From Natrinema versiforme (lineage in GTDB: Archaea > Halobacteriota > Halobacteria > Halobacteriales > Natrialbaceae): a stretch of 64,000 bases of DNA. The stretch covers positions 3,224,001-3,288,000 of the forward strand of contig NZ_CP040330.1 in the NCBI RefSeq assembly GCF_005576615.1. The letters run 5' to 3'. The notes below the pieces were generated by a model. It saw only the letters and a list, made by a program, of their open reading frames with translations, was not told the DNA's origin and made no database searches. Below, in pieces: positions 35,994-44,576 of the stretch. Each line of letters starts with the position of its first letter. The first letter of the stretch is position 1. The position numbers were made by a program, and so were the translations under genes.

Positions 35994-36395
35994 TTACGAG
36001 ACCCGCGTCACGGACTCGTCGCTCTCGGCTCGGTAGTCGGTGAGAACCTCGTAGCAGACCAGTGCGACGAGCGAACCGGACCCGATCAACCCGATCACGA
36101 GGTGGGCGAGTCCCTCCGCGTCGGCGGCGAACGCGATCGCGAACGCGGCCGTCGCGACCGCCGCGAACCGGAGCCGACTCCGCGATCGGTCCCCGTTCCG
36201 CGAGCGCTCCCCGTCGGTGACCGCGAGGTACAGTTGCGGGAGCGCCACGGCGACGCCGGCGAACAGGAGATACGACAGGAGCGGCCAGTCCTGAATCCCG
36301 AGTCCGAACTGGCGATCGACGACGAGCGAGCCGGAGAGCGCGAGGACGAGCAGGAGAAGCGACCCGAAGATGATGCGGTCTTCACGATCGAGCAT
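35994..36395 (-). CDS. Small four-helix membrane protein, paralogue-like
   Basis: 133 residues with four hydrophobic segments (about 9-26, 38-56, 74-92 and 97-118). LPQLYLAVTDGERSRNGDR resembles the [10 protein letters not shown] linker of the protein at 392-781, and the tail CYEVLTDYRAESDE parallels its [10 protein letters not shown]. It probably belongs to the same family as that protein and the one at 14307-14591. ATG 36395 is used because the frame above it is arginine-rich. Confidence 0.65.
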   Translation of the reverse strand: MLDREDRIIFGSLLLLVLALSGSLVVDRQFGLGIQDWPLLSYLLFAGVAVALPQLYLAVTDGERSRNGDRSRSRLRFAAVATAAFAIAFAADAEGLAHLVIGLIGSGSLVALVCYEVLTDYRAESDESVTRVS

Positions 36396-36570
36396 ACGAA
36401 CCGATCGACGGGCCGGCAAGTCAAGCTTGCGCTCGATTCCAGTCCGTAGGCCCGCGTTACACTCCGGTCTCGGCTGTTGGCGCTCCCTACTAGCTTCGAC
36501 TCGAGGGGCGAAGCCGGCCGGCGAGGACGCGGACCCAACTGTTTTGACACTCGGCCGCGGGCACTGATCT

Positions 36571-38202
36571 ATGACGGCGGCCGCAGACCTCCTGTTGGTC
36601 AACGCGGAGGTTCACACGCTCACCAAACCCGATACCGTCCGCGAGGCGGTCGCGATCCGCGACGGCGAAATCGTCCGCCTCGGAGACACGTTCGAGGTCG
36701 AGTTCCTCGCGGGCGTCGAAACCGACGTGATCGACTGCGAGGGTCGCGTCGTCCTGCCGGGGTTCATCGACGCGCACACGCACATGGAGCAACTGGGCCA
36801 GCACCTGGTCCACGCGGACCTCTCGGCCGCCGACAGCGCCGAGGACTGCGTCCAGCGACTCCGCGAACTGGCCGCGGACGACCCCGACCGCGAGTGGCTC
36901 CTCGGGTTCGGCTACGACGAGAGCGAGTGGACGGGGACAGGATTGGAGACGGAAACGGGACCGAAGGCGGAACCGGCACCGCTCACTCGAGCGGCCCTCG
37001 ACCGGGTCAGCGAGGACCGGCCGGTCGTCGCGATGCGGGTCGATCTGCACACCGCGTCGCTGAACACGGTCGCGCTCGAGCGCCTCGCGGACGAGTTGCC
37101 CGACTCCGATCTGCGAGACGAGGACGGCGAACCGACCGGGGTCGCCGTCGAGGACGCTGCCGAGGCCGTCAGGAAGCGACTCACGGCCGATCGCGAGGGG
37201 ATGCGCGAGGTGCTCGCGGCGGCGACGCGCGACGCGGTCGCGCGCGGCGTTACCGGCGTCCACGACAAGGTCCGGGGCTCGGTCGCGCCGCGGGTCTACC
37301 GCGACATGGCCGCCGCCGGCGACCTCCCGCTGCGCGTGCGGATCGACTACTGGAGCGACCACCTCGAGGCCCTCGCCGAGGTCGGGGTGGGAACGAACGA
37401 CGGGACCGGCCGCGTTCGGACGGGCGCGATCAAGTCCTTCTCCGACGGCAGTTTCGGGAGTCGGACGGCGAAGCTCCGGGAGCCGTACGCGGACGCCGGC
37501 GGCGATACTACCGACGAACGAGCCGACGGCGACCCGGACAAATCCGACGGCGACGAGCGCGGCCAGTGGGTCGTCGACCCCGACGACCTCGCCGCGCTGG
37601 TCGAACGGGCCGACGCCGAGGGATTCCAGCTCTGCGTCCACGCCATCGGCGACGACGCGATCGAGGAAACGCTGTCCGCGCTCGAGGCGACCGCCGACCC
37701 CGGCGGCTCCCGCCACCGGATCGAACACGCGGAGCTGGCGACCGACGACCAGCTCGAGCGCATGGCCGAGGCGGGGATCGTCGCCTCGATGCAGCCGAAC
37801 TTCCACCGCTGGGCCGGCGAAGATGGACTTTACGAGCGGCGACTCGGCGAGCGGCGGCGCAATCGGACGAACCGGTTCCGACGGGTGCTCGAGGCCGGCG
37901 TCCCGCTCGCGTTCGGCTCGGACTGCATGCCGCTGGATCCGCTTCTGGGCGTCCATCACGCGGTGAACGCACCGGACGACGCACAGCGGCTGTCGGTCAC
38001 CGAGGCGCTGCGAGCGTACACCGCCGGTGCGGCGTACGCCGGCTTCGACGAGGACCGACTCGGAACGATCGAGCCCGGCAAGCGCGGGGATCTGGTGGTG
38101 CTCGAGGAGTCGCCGTGGGACCGACCGGACCGGATCAACGACATCGAGGTCGCGATGACGCTCGTCGACGGTGCGGTCGTCTTCGACGGGCGCGAGGAAT
38201 AG
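36571..38202 (+). CDS. Metal-dependent amidohydrolase (YtcJ-like)
   Basis: 543 residues. The composite beta domain (1-60) leads to the metal site AHTHMEQ (His69, His71). The barrel carries FSDGSFGSRTAKLREPYAD, HAIGDDAI, HRIEHAEL and FGSDCMP, the last with the conserved Asp. An acidic insert near DERADGDPDKSDGDERG is a haloarchaeal feature. YtcJ-type enzymes hydrolyse N-substituted amides or formamides; the substrate here is not predictable. Confidence 0.9.
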   Translation: MTAAADLLLVNAEVHTLTKPDTVREAVAIRDGEIVRLGDTFEVEFLAGVETDVIDCEGRVVLPGFIDAHTHMEQLGQHLVHADLSAADSAEDCVQRLRELAADDPDREWLLGFGYDESEWTGTGLETETGPKAEPAPLTRAALDRVSEDRPVVAMRVDLHTASLNTVALERLADELPDSDLRDEDGEPTGVAVEDAAEAVRKRLTADREGMREVLAAATRDAVARGVTGVHDKVRGSVAPRVYRDMAAAGDLPLRVRIDYWSDHLEALAEVGVGTNDGTGRVRTGAIKSFSDGSFGSRTAKLREPYADAGGDTTDERADGDPDKSDGDERGQWVVDPDDLAALVERADAEGFQLCVHAIGDDAIEETLSALEATADPGGSRHRIEHAELATDDQLERMAEAGIVASMQPNFHRWAGEDGLYERRLGERRRNRTNRFRRVLEAGVPLAFGSDCMPLDPLLGVHHAVNAPDDAQRLSVTEALRAYTAGAAYAGFDEDRLGTIEPGKRGDLVVLEESPWDRPDRINDIEVAMTLVDGAVVFDGREE

Positions 38203-38290
38203 ACGGTCGCCGGCTGACGGGATGTCTCACTCGTCTCCGAGGCTGCGACGAACGGGTCGATTTTTGCCGTCGGGGAGCGACGACAAGCGC

Positions 38291-39274
38291 ATGGAAACCG
38301 GACTCATGGTCACGGCGTTCGGCGACGCGGACCTCGCGGACGTTGCGGTCCGCGCCGAGGAACGGGGCTACGACGCCGTCTGGGTCGGCGAACTCTGGGG
38401 AGCGAGCGGCGTCGTCCAGACCACCGAGATGGCCTGTCGAACCGACGAGATCGGTATCGGGACCGCGATTTTGAACGTCTACTCGCGCTCGCCCGCGGTG
38501 CTCGCGATGACGGCCGCCTCGCTCGAGGACGCCGCCGACGGCCGGTTCACGCTCGGGGTCGGGACGAGCACGGCCACAGCGGTCGAGGGGCTCCACGGGA
38601 TGTCGTTCGATCGACCGGTGCGACGCGCCCACGAAACGATCGAACTGATCCGGAAGTTCACGGCCGGGACCGGCGACCCGGTCGACTACGAGGGCGAACT
38701 CCTCGAGGCGGCGAACTTCCCGTCGATCGAGACCTCGGTGCCGATCTATCACGCCGGCCTCGGGCCGGCCAACCGGCGCGTCGTCGGCCGGCTCTGCGAC
38801 GGCTGGATCCCGCACAATATTCCGTTCTCGCGGCTCGAGGACGCCTTCGAGGAGGTCGCGGCGGCCGCGCGGGAGCGCGACCGAGAGCCGGACGAGATCG
38901 CGATCGCGCCGTACGTCCCGTCGGCGGTCAGCGACGATCCGAGCGAGGCCCGCGAGGTGCTGCGGCGACACGTCGCCTACTACGTCGGGAGCGGCGAGGG
39001 CTACCGGCGCGCGGTCGCGACGGCGTACCCGGACGAGGCGAGCCGGATTGCAAAAGCGTGGCGCGCCGGCGAGCGCGACGACGCCGCGAGCGCGGTGACC
39101 GACCAGATGATCGCCGATCTCGGCGTGGCCGGAACGCCCGAGGAGGCCCGCGAGCAACTTCGAACGCTCGTCGCCGAGACGGGGATCGACCACCCGATCG
39201 TCGTCGTCCCGGAACCGGCCTCGAGCGACGTGACCGAGACGACGATCGAGGCGCTCGCACCGAAACGGTTGTAG
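38291..39274 (+). CDS. mer: Mer-like F420/flavin-dependent oxidoreductase
   Basis: 327-residue luciferase-like TIM barrel. The start METGLMVTAFGDADLADVAV and the stretch GRFTLGVGTSTATAVEGLHG match the methylenetetrahydromethanopterin reductase group. Methanogens use Mer with coenzyme F420; in halophiles the C1 carrier is a folate, so the true reaction may be methylene-tetrahydrofolate reduction. That is inference. It starts 88 nt after the amidohydrolase gene. Confidence 0.8.
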   Translation: METGLMVTAFGDADLADVAVRAEERGYDAVWVGELWGASGVVQTTEMACRTDEIGIGTAILNVYSRSPAVLAMTAASLEDAADGRFTLGVGTSTATAVEGLHGMSFDRPVRRAHETIELIRKFTAGTGDPVDYEGELLEAANFPSIETSVPIYHAGLGPANRRVVGRLCDGWIPHNIPFSRLEDAFEEVAAAARERDREPDEIAIAPYVPSAVSDDPSEAREVLRRHVAYYVGSGEGYRRAVATAYPDEASRIAKAWRAGERDDAASAVTDQMIADLGVAGTPEEAREQLRTLVAETGIDHPIVVVPEPASSDVTETTIEALAPKRL

Positions 39275-39396
39275 CGTGAATCGGCACGGTCGTCGCCGCC
39301 TTTCTTCCGTCACCGCGCGAGACTCGAGCGCCCTTGCGAATCCGCGGATAGCGTTTTTGCAGTCCACTGCCGACAGTCTCGAGTACCGGAGAACCC

Positions 39397-39852
39397 ATGA
39401 GCACGAGCTACACCGACTTCATCGGCGAGGTACAGCACCGAATCGAAGCCGGGACCCAGGCCGAGGCCGTCCGAACGACGCGAGCGGTCCTCGAGACGCT
39501 CGGCGAGCGCGTCGGGGAGGGCGGCGCGACGGACATCGCGAGCCCGCTCCCGATGGAGATCGATCGGTATCTCTTGGCCGCCGATCACGGCCAGACCGGC
39601 GACTACGACGCGTTCGTCGATCGGGTACTCGAGCGGCTGAACTACGACGATCTAGGCCTCGACGCGTCGTACGGGCGACCGTCGAACGTCGACCGGTCGG
39701 AGGCGGTCTACCGAATCAAGGCCGTCGTCGAACTCGTCAGCGAGCAAGTCCCCGGCGGCGAACTAGCCCACGCCGAAGAGCAGTTGCCCGAGGAGTTCGG
39801 GGACATGTTCGAGTTCGTCGACGCCGAGACGAAACCGTGGGAAGAAGCCTAA
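39397..39852 (+). CDS. DUF2267-type protein
   Basis: 151 residues, mostly helical. The repeated pattern TRAVLETLGERVGEGGATDI and the end PGGELAHAEEQLPEEFGDMF are characteristic of DUF2267 proteins. Their function is unknown, though they are often stress-linked. No partner lies next to it. Confidence 0.85.
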   Translation: MSTSYTDFIGEVQHRIEAGTQAEAVRTTRAVLETLGERVGEGGATDIASPLPMEIDRYLLAADHGQTGDYDAFVDRVLERLNYDDLGLDASYGRPSNVDRSEAVYRIKAVVELVSEQVPGGELAHAEEQLPEEFGDMFEFVDAETKPWEEA

Positions 39853-39889
39853 GCTCGCTATCGTCGCCTGTAATCGCGTTCGGGATCGG

Positions 39890-40789
39890 TCAGCGCCGGT
39901 CGTAGATCCGGACCGCCCGGTCGTGTCGCGTCGAGAGCCCGTTGGGATTTCGCCGGCTCGAGCGATCGGCATAGCGGGCGCGGACGCCGTCCCAGAGCCC
40001 GTGCGTAACGTTCGCGATCACGTCGGTGCCGTCCGACACCCAGCCCGTCGGCGTCGCCTCGCCGGACGCTAGCCGGCAAACGCCGCTGAGGGCGTCCCGG
40101 AGTGCACTGTCGGCGGTCCGGGCGAGGACGGTCGGCCGCAGGCCATAGTTCTTCGCGAGCCGATAGGACAGCGACCGGTAGGTTGCCCCCCAGTCGGGGT
40201 CGGCCCGGCCGCCGTCGGTCCCGACCTCGCAGCGGGCGGCCATCGTCGCCGTCCATGACACCTCGTGGCCGAGTCCCGCTACGCGGTGGGCGCAGTCGTG
40301 CTCGCTCTCCTCCTCGATGTACTCGTCGAACCCGTCGAGGGACTCGAGGACGGACCGCTCGAACGCGACGTTGTCGCCGTGGAAGAGGGTAACCGTCTGG
40401 CCGGCGACCCGCCGCGGCGACTGCAGGTCCGCCGTGACGGGGCCGCCGGTCACGGGACCGGTGACGACGGCCGTCTCGTCAGTGATCGCCTCCTCGATCG
40501 CGCCGTACCAACTGTGATCGATCGCGTACTCGCCGTCGAGGAAGGCGACGATGTCTCCCGTCGCGAGTTCGAGGCCGGCGTTCCGGGAGACGCTGGGGTT
40601 CCGTTCCGAAATCTCGACGAGGACGTCGACATCGTCCCGCTCGCGGACTACGCCGCTCGTCCCGTCAGAGGAGGGGCCGTTGACGACGATGACCTCCGTC
40701 GACGACGGCGTCCGCTCCGCGAGTGCGTCGAGACACGACAGCAATCGCTCCCGGTCGTTGAGCGTCGACACGACTACCGAGAGCTCCAT
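39890..40789 (-). CDS. Glycosyltransferase family 2
   Basis: 299 residues of GT-A fold. It starts LSVVVSTLNDRERLLSCLDA, and the nucleotide-sugar region is GDIVAFLDGEYAIDHSWY, with a D-x-E rather than D-x-D acidic pair. SESEHDCAHR-like residues (EEESEHDCAHRVAGLGHEV) act in acceptor binding. It lacks membrane helices, unlike the enzyme at 11658. It lies 53 nt downstream of a methyltransferase on the same strand, so the pair may decorate surface glycans. Confidence 0.85.
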   Translation of the reverse strand: MELSVVVSTLNDRERLLSCLDALAERTPSSTEVIVVNGPSSDGTSGVVRERDDVDVLVEISERNPSVSRNAGLELATGDIVAFLDGEYAIDHSWYGAIEEAITDETAVVTGPVTGGPVTADLQSPRRVAGQTVTLFHGDNVAFERSVLESLDGFDEYIEEESEHDCAHRVAGLGHEVSWTATMAARCEVGTDGGRADPDWGATYRSLSYRLAKNYGLRPTVLARTADSALRDALSGVCRLASGEATPTGWVSDGTDVIANVTHGLWDGVRARYADRSSRRNPNGLSTRHDRAVRIYDRR

Positions 40790-40842
40790 ACCGCCCGATA
40801 GGGGCTCCTGATAGTAAATAGATGGGATTCGAATCGGGCCGG

Positions 40843-41550
40843 TCAGCGAACCTGCGCGTTCCAGTACGACACCGACGCGAAGTGGTCGGTGATCGGCAAC
40901 TCGCCGACCGCCTTGTCGAGCGCGCGAAGCGGCGACGCGAGCCCGTTCGGGATCGATCGGTACAGCCCGTACGGAAGGAGGAAATCGTCCTCGACATCGA
41001 CGAGCGTGAGGTCCGTCTTCGCGAGGAGGACCGCCACTTCGCTCTTCGAGTAGAGTCGCGACCCCATCGGGAGCGCCCAGTTGTAGACGCTCCGCGTCGA
41101 AAACCGGTTGAACGTATCGAAGACGATCTGATCGCGGGAGACACGCCGCATCTCTTCGAGGAACGCCTCCGGATCGTCCGCGAGATGGAAAAACCGCATC
41201 GCGATGACGGTATCGAAGTGATCGTCCGGGAACGGCAGTCGCCCCGCGTCACCACGGAGGAACTCGAGGGTCCCCGCCAGCTCCGCGTTCTGAGCCTTCC
41301 GTCGTCCCTGCTGTAGCATCGCCGCCGAGATATCCAGTCCGACGACGTCGGCACCCTGATGGGCCAGCATGACCGTAAACCGCCCGGTACCACAGGCGAT
41401 CTCGAGGACCTTTCGGTCCTCGACGGGCATGATAGCCTCGAGGACGGCCTCCTTCTCCCGGCGGTCGATCAGCTGTCCGCCCTGGGAGAACCGCTTGTCG
41501 TCGTATTCCTCGGCGATATCGTCGGCTTGGTACCACTCCTGTCCTTTCAC
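40843..41550 (-). CDS. Class I SAM-dependent methyltransferase
   Basis: 235 residues from GTG 41550. ATAAAAC at 41578-41584 gives the right leaderless distance. Motif I is VLEIACGTGRFTVML, followed by DISAAML and DTVIAMRFFHLADDPE. The N-terminus QEWYQADDIAEEYDDKRFS is distinctive. It is co-directional with the glycosyltransferase downstream (53 nt), which suggests methylation of a sugar or lipid in the same pathway. Confidence 0.85.
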   Translation of the reverse strand: MKGQEWYQADDIAEEYDDKRFSQGGQLIDRREKEAVLEAIMPVEDRKVLEIACGTGRFTVMLAHQGADVVGLDISAAMLQQGRRKAQNAELAGTLEFLRGDAGRLPFPDDHFDTVIAMRFFHLADDPEAFLEEMRRVSRDQIVFDTFNRFSTRSVYNWALPMGSRLYSKSEVAVLLAKTDLTLVDVEDDFLLPYGLYRSIPNGLASPLRALDKAVGELPITDHFASVSYWNAQVR

Positions 41551-41576
41551 ACTGGGCGAATCTACTGTTGTGAGAG

Positions 41577-41585
41577 GATAAAACG
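41577..41585 (-). promoter_or_regulatory. TATA-like box of the methyltransferase-glycosyltransferase pair
   Basis: GATAAAACG on the plus strand reads CGTTTTATC on the minus strand, 27-35 nt before GTG 41550. It decides the GTG start over the longer frame. Confidence 0.5.
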
Positions 41586-41774
41586 ATACTGGAGTCCGCC
41601 GACGGTCCGCTGGCGGTCCCAGATCGCCACACGGCGGATTCACACGGCGGCTGACACCGAAAGACAGCGGTAATCGATCTGTGTTAATACCTCATTCATA
41701 TGCCTTATACAAACTGCATTATTCGTATCCACATATAGGGAAGCTTTACCATCGCCGATTCCGCTCACGTAGGT

Positions 41775-42056
41775 ATGAGCATGGGTACAGCCGAGGACCG
41801 TGGCGCCGCCGTCGAAGAAACCCTTTCAGAGGACGAATACCGTGACCGGCTCCGCGATCTGCCGCCGAGCGCGAAACTCGTCGCGAAAGTGCTCGAGACC
41901 GACTCGCCGCTCTCGCAGGGCCAACTCGCCGAGGAGTCGCTGCTTCCCGACCGCACCGTTCGCTACGCGCTCAACCGACTCGAGGACGTCGGCCTCGTCG
42001 GCTCTCGGTACAGTTTCCGGGACGCTCGCAAGCAGGTCTACTTCCTCAAGCACTGA
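41775..42056 (+). CDS. MarR-like winged-helix regulator
   Basis: 93 residues. One winged helix: PPSAKLVAKVLETDSPLSQG, recognition helix LPDRTVRYALNRLEDVGLV and wing SRYSFRDARKQVYFL. It may dimerise through the N-terminal helix. CTTTAC at 41744-41749 sits about 26-31 nt upstream of ATG 41775. Its targets are unknown. Confidence 0.85.
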   Translation: MSMGTAEDRGAAVEETLSEDEYRDRLRDLPPSAKLVAKVLETDSPLSQGQLAEESLLPDRTVRYALNRLEDVGLVGSRYSFRDARKQVYFLKH

Positions 42057-42161
42057 GTTTCGAACCGATTCAGCGGCGATGCCGGTCGCGATGCGGACAC
42101 CACGGCCGCGGGGGCCAGGGACCGCCGATATTCACTTTTTCGCTCGGTCGCATGTCGACGT

Positions 42162-43016
42162 ATGGATCTCGTTTCCCGGTCGCTTCCAGTCGCGACACGC
42201 GCCCCCGGCGGCGAAACCAACGCCTATCTGCTCCGAGCGACGACGCCGGCGACCCCGGACGGCGAGCGCCGACCCCGCGACTCCGGAGCCGACCCGGCGG
42301 TCCTCGTCGATCCGGCAGCGCGCACCGACGACCTCGATCGGCTGGTCCGCGAGCACGCCGTCGACCACATCCTCGTCACCCACACCCACCCCGACCACGT
42401 GGGTGCCGTCGACGCCTACGCCGCCGAGACCGGCGCGACGGTCTGGGCCCGGTACGGTCGAACTGACCGGTTTCACGAGGCGACGGGCTGCGAACCGGAC
42501 CGGACGTTCGCGCCGGGGACGGCGATTCCGCTCGAGGACGAACGCGTCCGCATCCTCGACGCGCCGGGCCACGCGCCGGACCACGTCGCGCTCGAGGCCG
42601 GCCGCGGCGGCCCGATCGTCTGTGGCGACTGCGCCGTCCGCGAGGGCAGCGTCGTCGTCGGCGCGCCCGAGGGCGACATGCGCGCGTACGTGACGACCCT
42701 GCGACGGCTGTGGGCGATCGACCCGCCCACACTGTATCCGGGCCACGGCCCCGAAATAGACGAGCCCCGCGAGACCCTCGAGCGACTGTTCTCTCACCGG
42801 GCCGAGCGCGAAGCGCGGGTGCTCGAGGCGGTCTCCGGCGGAGCCGAGGCCCTCGACGAAATCCTCGAATCGGCCTACAAGAAGGACCTCTCGGGGGTGC
42901 GCGACCTCGCGCGGGCGACGGTCGTCGCCCACCTCGAGAAACTCGCCGTCGAGGGGCACGCGGGGTGGGACGGCGAGCGGGCGACACCGGGACCGACCGC
43001 GGGCGCGGGCGACTGA
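42162..43016 (+). CDS. Metallo-beta-lactamase-fold hydrolase
   Basis: 284 residues. The dinuclear zinc motif THTHPDH (about 71-77) is followed by APGHAPDHV and GHGPEI, giving further His ligands. A C-terminal winged-helix-like end (ATVVAHLEKLAVEGHAGWD) resembles LACTB2-type enzymes. Those act on RNA or acyl substrates; which is true here is open. It is followed within 30 nt by the YkgJ gene. Confidence 0.88.
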   Translation: MDLVSRSLPVATRAPGGETNAYLLRATTPATPDGERRPRDSGADPAVLVDPAARTDDLDRLVREHAVDHILVTHTHPDHVGAVDAYAAETGATVWARYGRTDRFHEATGCEPDRTFAPGTAIPLEDERVRILDAPGHAPDHVALEAGRGGPIVCGDCAVREGSVVVGAPEGDMRAYVTTLRRLWAIDPPTLYPGHGPEIDEPRETLERLFSHRAEREARVLEAVSGGAEALDEILESAYKKDLSGVRDLARATVVAHLEKLAVEGHAGWDGERATPGPTAGAGD

Positions 43017-43046
43017 CTTTTCCGCGTCGACCGCGTCTGCTGCGGT

Positions 43047-43769
43047 GTGCAATCGCTCGACGCCGAACTCGAGGACGCCCGCCGACTCGCCATCGATGAC
43101 CTCGCGGACGCGATCGAGTCGATCGGCTTCGAGTGTACCCGCTGTGGGGCCTGTTGCAAAAGTGAGGCCGAGGACGACCACACGGCGACGGTGTTTCCGG
43201 ACGAAGTTCGAAATCTCGAGGAGAGCGCGGCGCGTAGCGCCGCGGATGATCAAGCGGTGGAGCCGCGAGATAGCGACAGCTACGACGGCGACTACGACTG
43301 GCGCGATGTCGCTCGTCCCATGCCCTACGGGCTCTCGGAGACGGAAGAGGGTGGCCTCGAGGGCGAGACCTTCGAGTGGGCCCTACAGACCGACGACTGC
43401 GGCGACTGTACCTTCTACGAGGAAGACGAGTCGGGCACGGGTGCGTGTTCCGTACACGGCGACCGGCCGCTAATCTGTCAGACCTATCCGTTCAGCGTGG
43501 CGCTTTCGGGCACCAGCCAGCCGATGGGCGAGGCCGTCGACGAGGCGGGCGTGGTCCGCGCCCACGAGTGCGAGGGACTCGGCCGGGATATTTCGCGCGA
43601 CGACGCCGAGGAACTGGCTCGAGCGCTGAAAGAACGGGCCGTCCGGGAACTCGAGGAGGCCATCGCGGTCAGGGACGAGTACGAACCGGCCAGTCCGGAC
43701 CCCGGCGAGGTCGTCGTCCACGACTCCGAAGGCGCAAAGCGGGCGGACGGAACGCCGCTCGAGGAGTGA
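43047..43769 (+). CDS. YkgJ-family Fe/Zn cysteine-cluster protein with hairpin insert
   Basis: 240 residues from GTG 43047. Cysteines: ECTRCGACC (about 30-38), then DDCGDCTFYEED, then CSVHGDRPLICQTYPF. This is the four-group pattern of YkgJ proteins, thought to hold a metal cluster. Between VRNLEES and the conserved DWRDVARPMPYGL lies an odd segment, AARSAADDQAVEPRDSDS, whose DNA is palindromic (43221-43265). Its role is unknown; it may be co-transcribed with the MBL enzyme. Confidence 0.85.
   Translation: MQSLDAELEDARRLAIDDLADAIESIGFECTRCGACCKSEAEDDHTATVFPDEVRNLEESAARSAADDQAVEPRDSDSYDGDYDWRDVARPMPYGLSETEEGGLEGETFEWALQTDDCGDCTFYEEDESGTGACSVHGDRPLICQTYPFSVALSGTSQPMGEAVDEAGVVRAHECEGLGRDISRDDAEELARALKERAVRELEEAIAVRDEYEPASPDPGEVVVHDSEGAKRADGTPLEE
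43221..43265. repeat. In-frame hairpin insert in the YkgJ gene
   Basis: CGCGGCGC (43226-43233), loop GTA and GCGCCGCG (43237-43244) form a perfect 8-bp stem. GCGG...CCGC follows near 43254-43266. The frame is intact and codes for the alanine/acid-rich segment between conserved parts of the protein. Confidence 0.55.
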
Positions 43770-43822
43770 AGGGAGAGATCGCCGTGGTTTAAGCGATGAA
43801 AAACTCTTAGTGGCGGTCCTGT

Positions 43823-43843
43823 ACGGCGCGCTCCGCGCGCCGT
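43823..43843. repeat. 9-bp hairpin, first of a cluster
   Basis: ACGGCGCGC and GCGCGCCGT pair around TCC. It stands in the gap between the convergent YkgJ and TRAM genes. Its stem is purely GC after the first base and very stable. Confidence 0.6.
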
Positions 43844-43846
43844 TTC

Positions 43847-43882
43847 ACCGAGCGCGAGCGGAGCGAGCGCTCGGTCTTTTTT
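43847..43882 (+). terminator. Hairpin plus T-run
   Basis: ACCGAGCGC (43847-43855) pairs with GCGCTCGGT (43867-43875). CTTTTTT follows directly (43876-43882). This looks like a bacterial-style terminator for the YkgJ side; archaea mainly need the T-run. Confidence 0.6.
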
Positions 43883-43890
43883 GGTCGAGA

Positions 43891-43949
43891 TTTTTTGCCG
43901 GGGATTGAGGCCGGCGTCTTCGACGCCGGCCGATGTCCTCGGCAAAAAA
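43891..43949. terminator. Nested hairpin, bidirectional terminator candidate
   Basis: TTTTTTGCCG (43891-43900) pairs with CGGCAAAAAA (43940-43949). Inside, GGCCGGCGTC (43909-43918) pairs with GACGCCGGCC (43922-43931) around TTC. Each strand ends the outer stem with a U-run, so it could stop transcripts from both convergent genes. Confidence 0.65.
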
Positions 43950-43957
43950 GGTCGTTT

Positions 43958-44371
43958 CTAGAACGTGTCTTCGATGATCTCGCCGACGGCGAAGTTCGAC
44001 TTGACCTCGGTGACTTCGATCTTGACGCGTTCGCCGACGTCGGCCCCGGGCACGATGATGACGTAGCCGCGTTCGACGCGGGCGATGCCGTCGCCCTGTT
44101 TGCCGATGTCTTCGATCTCGACGTAGCGCGTTTCGCCGACATCGACCGGCGGCTGCGGCTCCGATGGCGCGCTCTGGGGTGTGGCCGTCGCCGAGGCGTC
44201 GTCGTTGCTCGCGACCTCATCCTCTCGCGAGATGAGCGCGACGCGATAGACCTCGCCCGGGTCGATGTCGCCGGTTTCGACCTCTTGACGCGGTACCTCG
44301 ATGACGTATCGATCCTCCTCTTCCGAAACGTCCGTACTGAACAGACACAGCAGTTTTTCAGATATTTCCAC
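43958..44371 (-). CDS. TRAM-domain protein
   Basis: 137 residues from GTG 44371, which begins VEISEKLLCLFSTDVSEEED. A first small domain (1-50) is joined by an acidic/Pro linker to a C-terminal TRAM domain (about 78-137: RYVEIEDIGKQGDGIARVER, then KIEVTEVKSNFAVGEIIE), an RNA-binding OB fold. Haloarchaeal TRAM proteins may act as RNA chaperones. A longer frame upstream lacks sense. Confidence 0.85.
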   Translation of the reverse strand: MEISEKLLCLFSTDVSEEEDRYVIEVPRQEVETGDIDPGEVYRVALISREDEVASNDDASATATPQSAPSEPQPPVDVGETRYVEIEDIGKQGDGIARVERGYVIIVPGADVGERVKIEVTEVKSNFAVGEIIEDTF

Positions 44372-44576
44372 AGGCAGACCCTCGATTTCACCTCTGATTC
44401 CCCTCCATAATAGAACTACCGACACCGTGCCGTCGATTGACGGGGAAAGCGTCTTGGGCTCCGGCGTGAGCGGGCTGCGAACGATAGTCACAGAGCAGTC
44501 CACACGATCAACAACCGGCTCTCACGGGTCCGACCGGAAACAAGCGACCGAAGAAGACGGGGGAAAGACGACGGAC

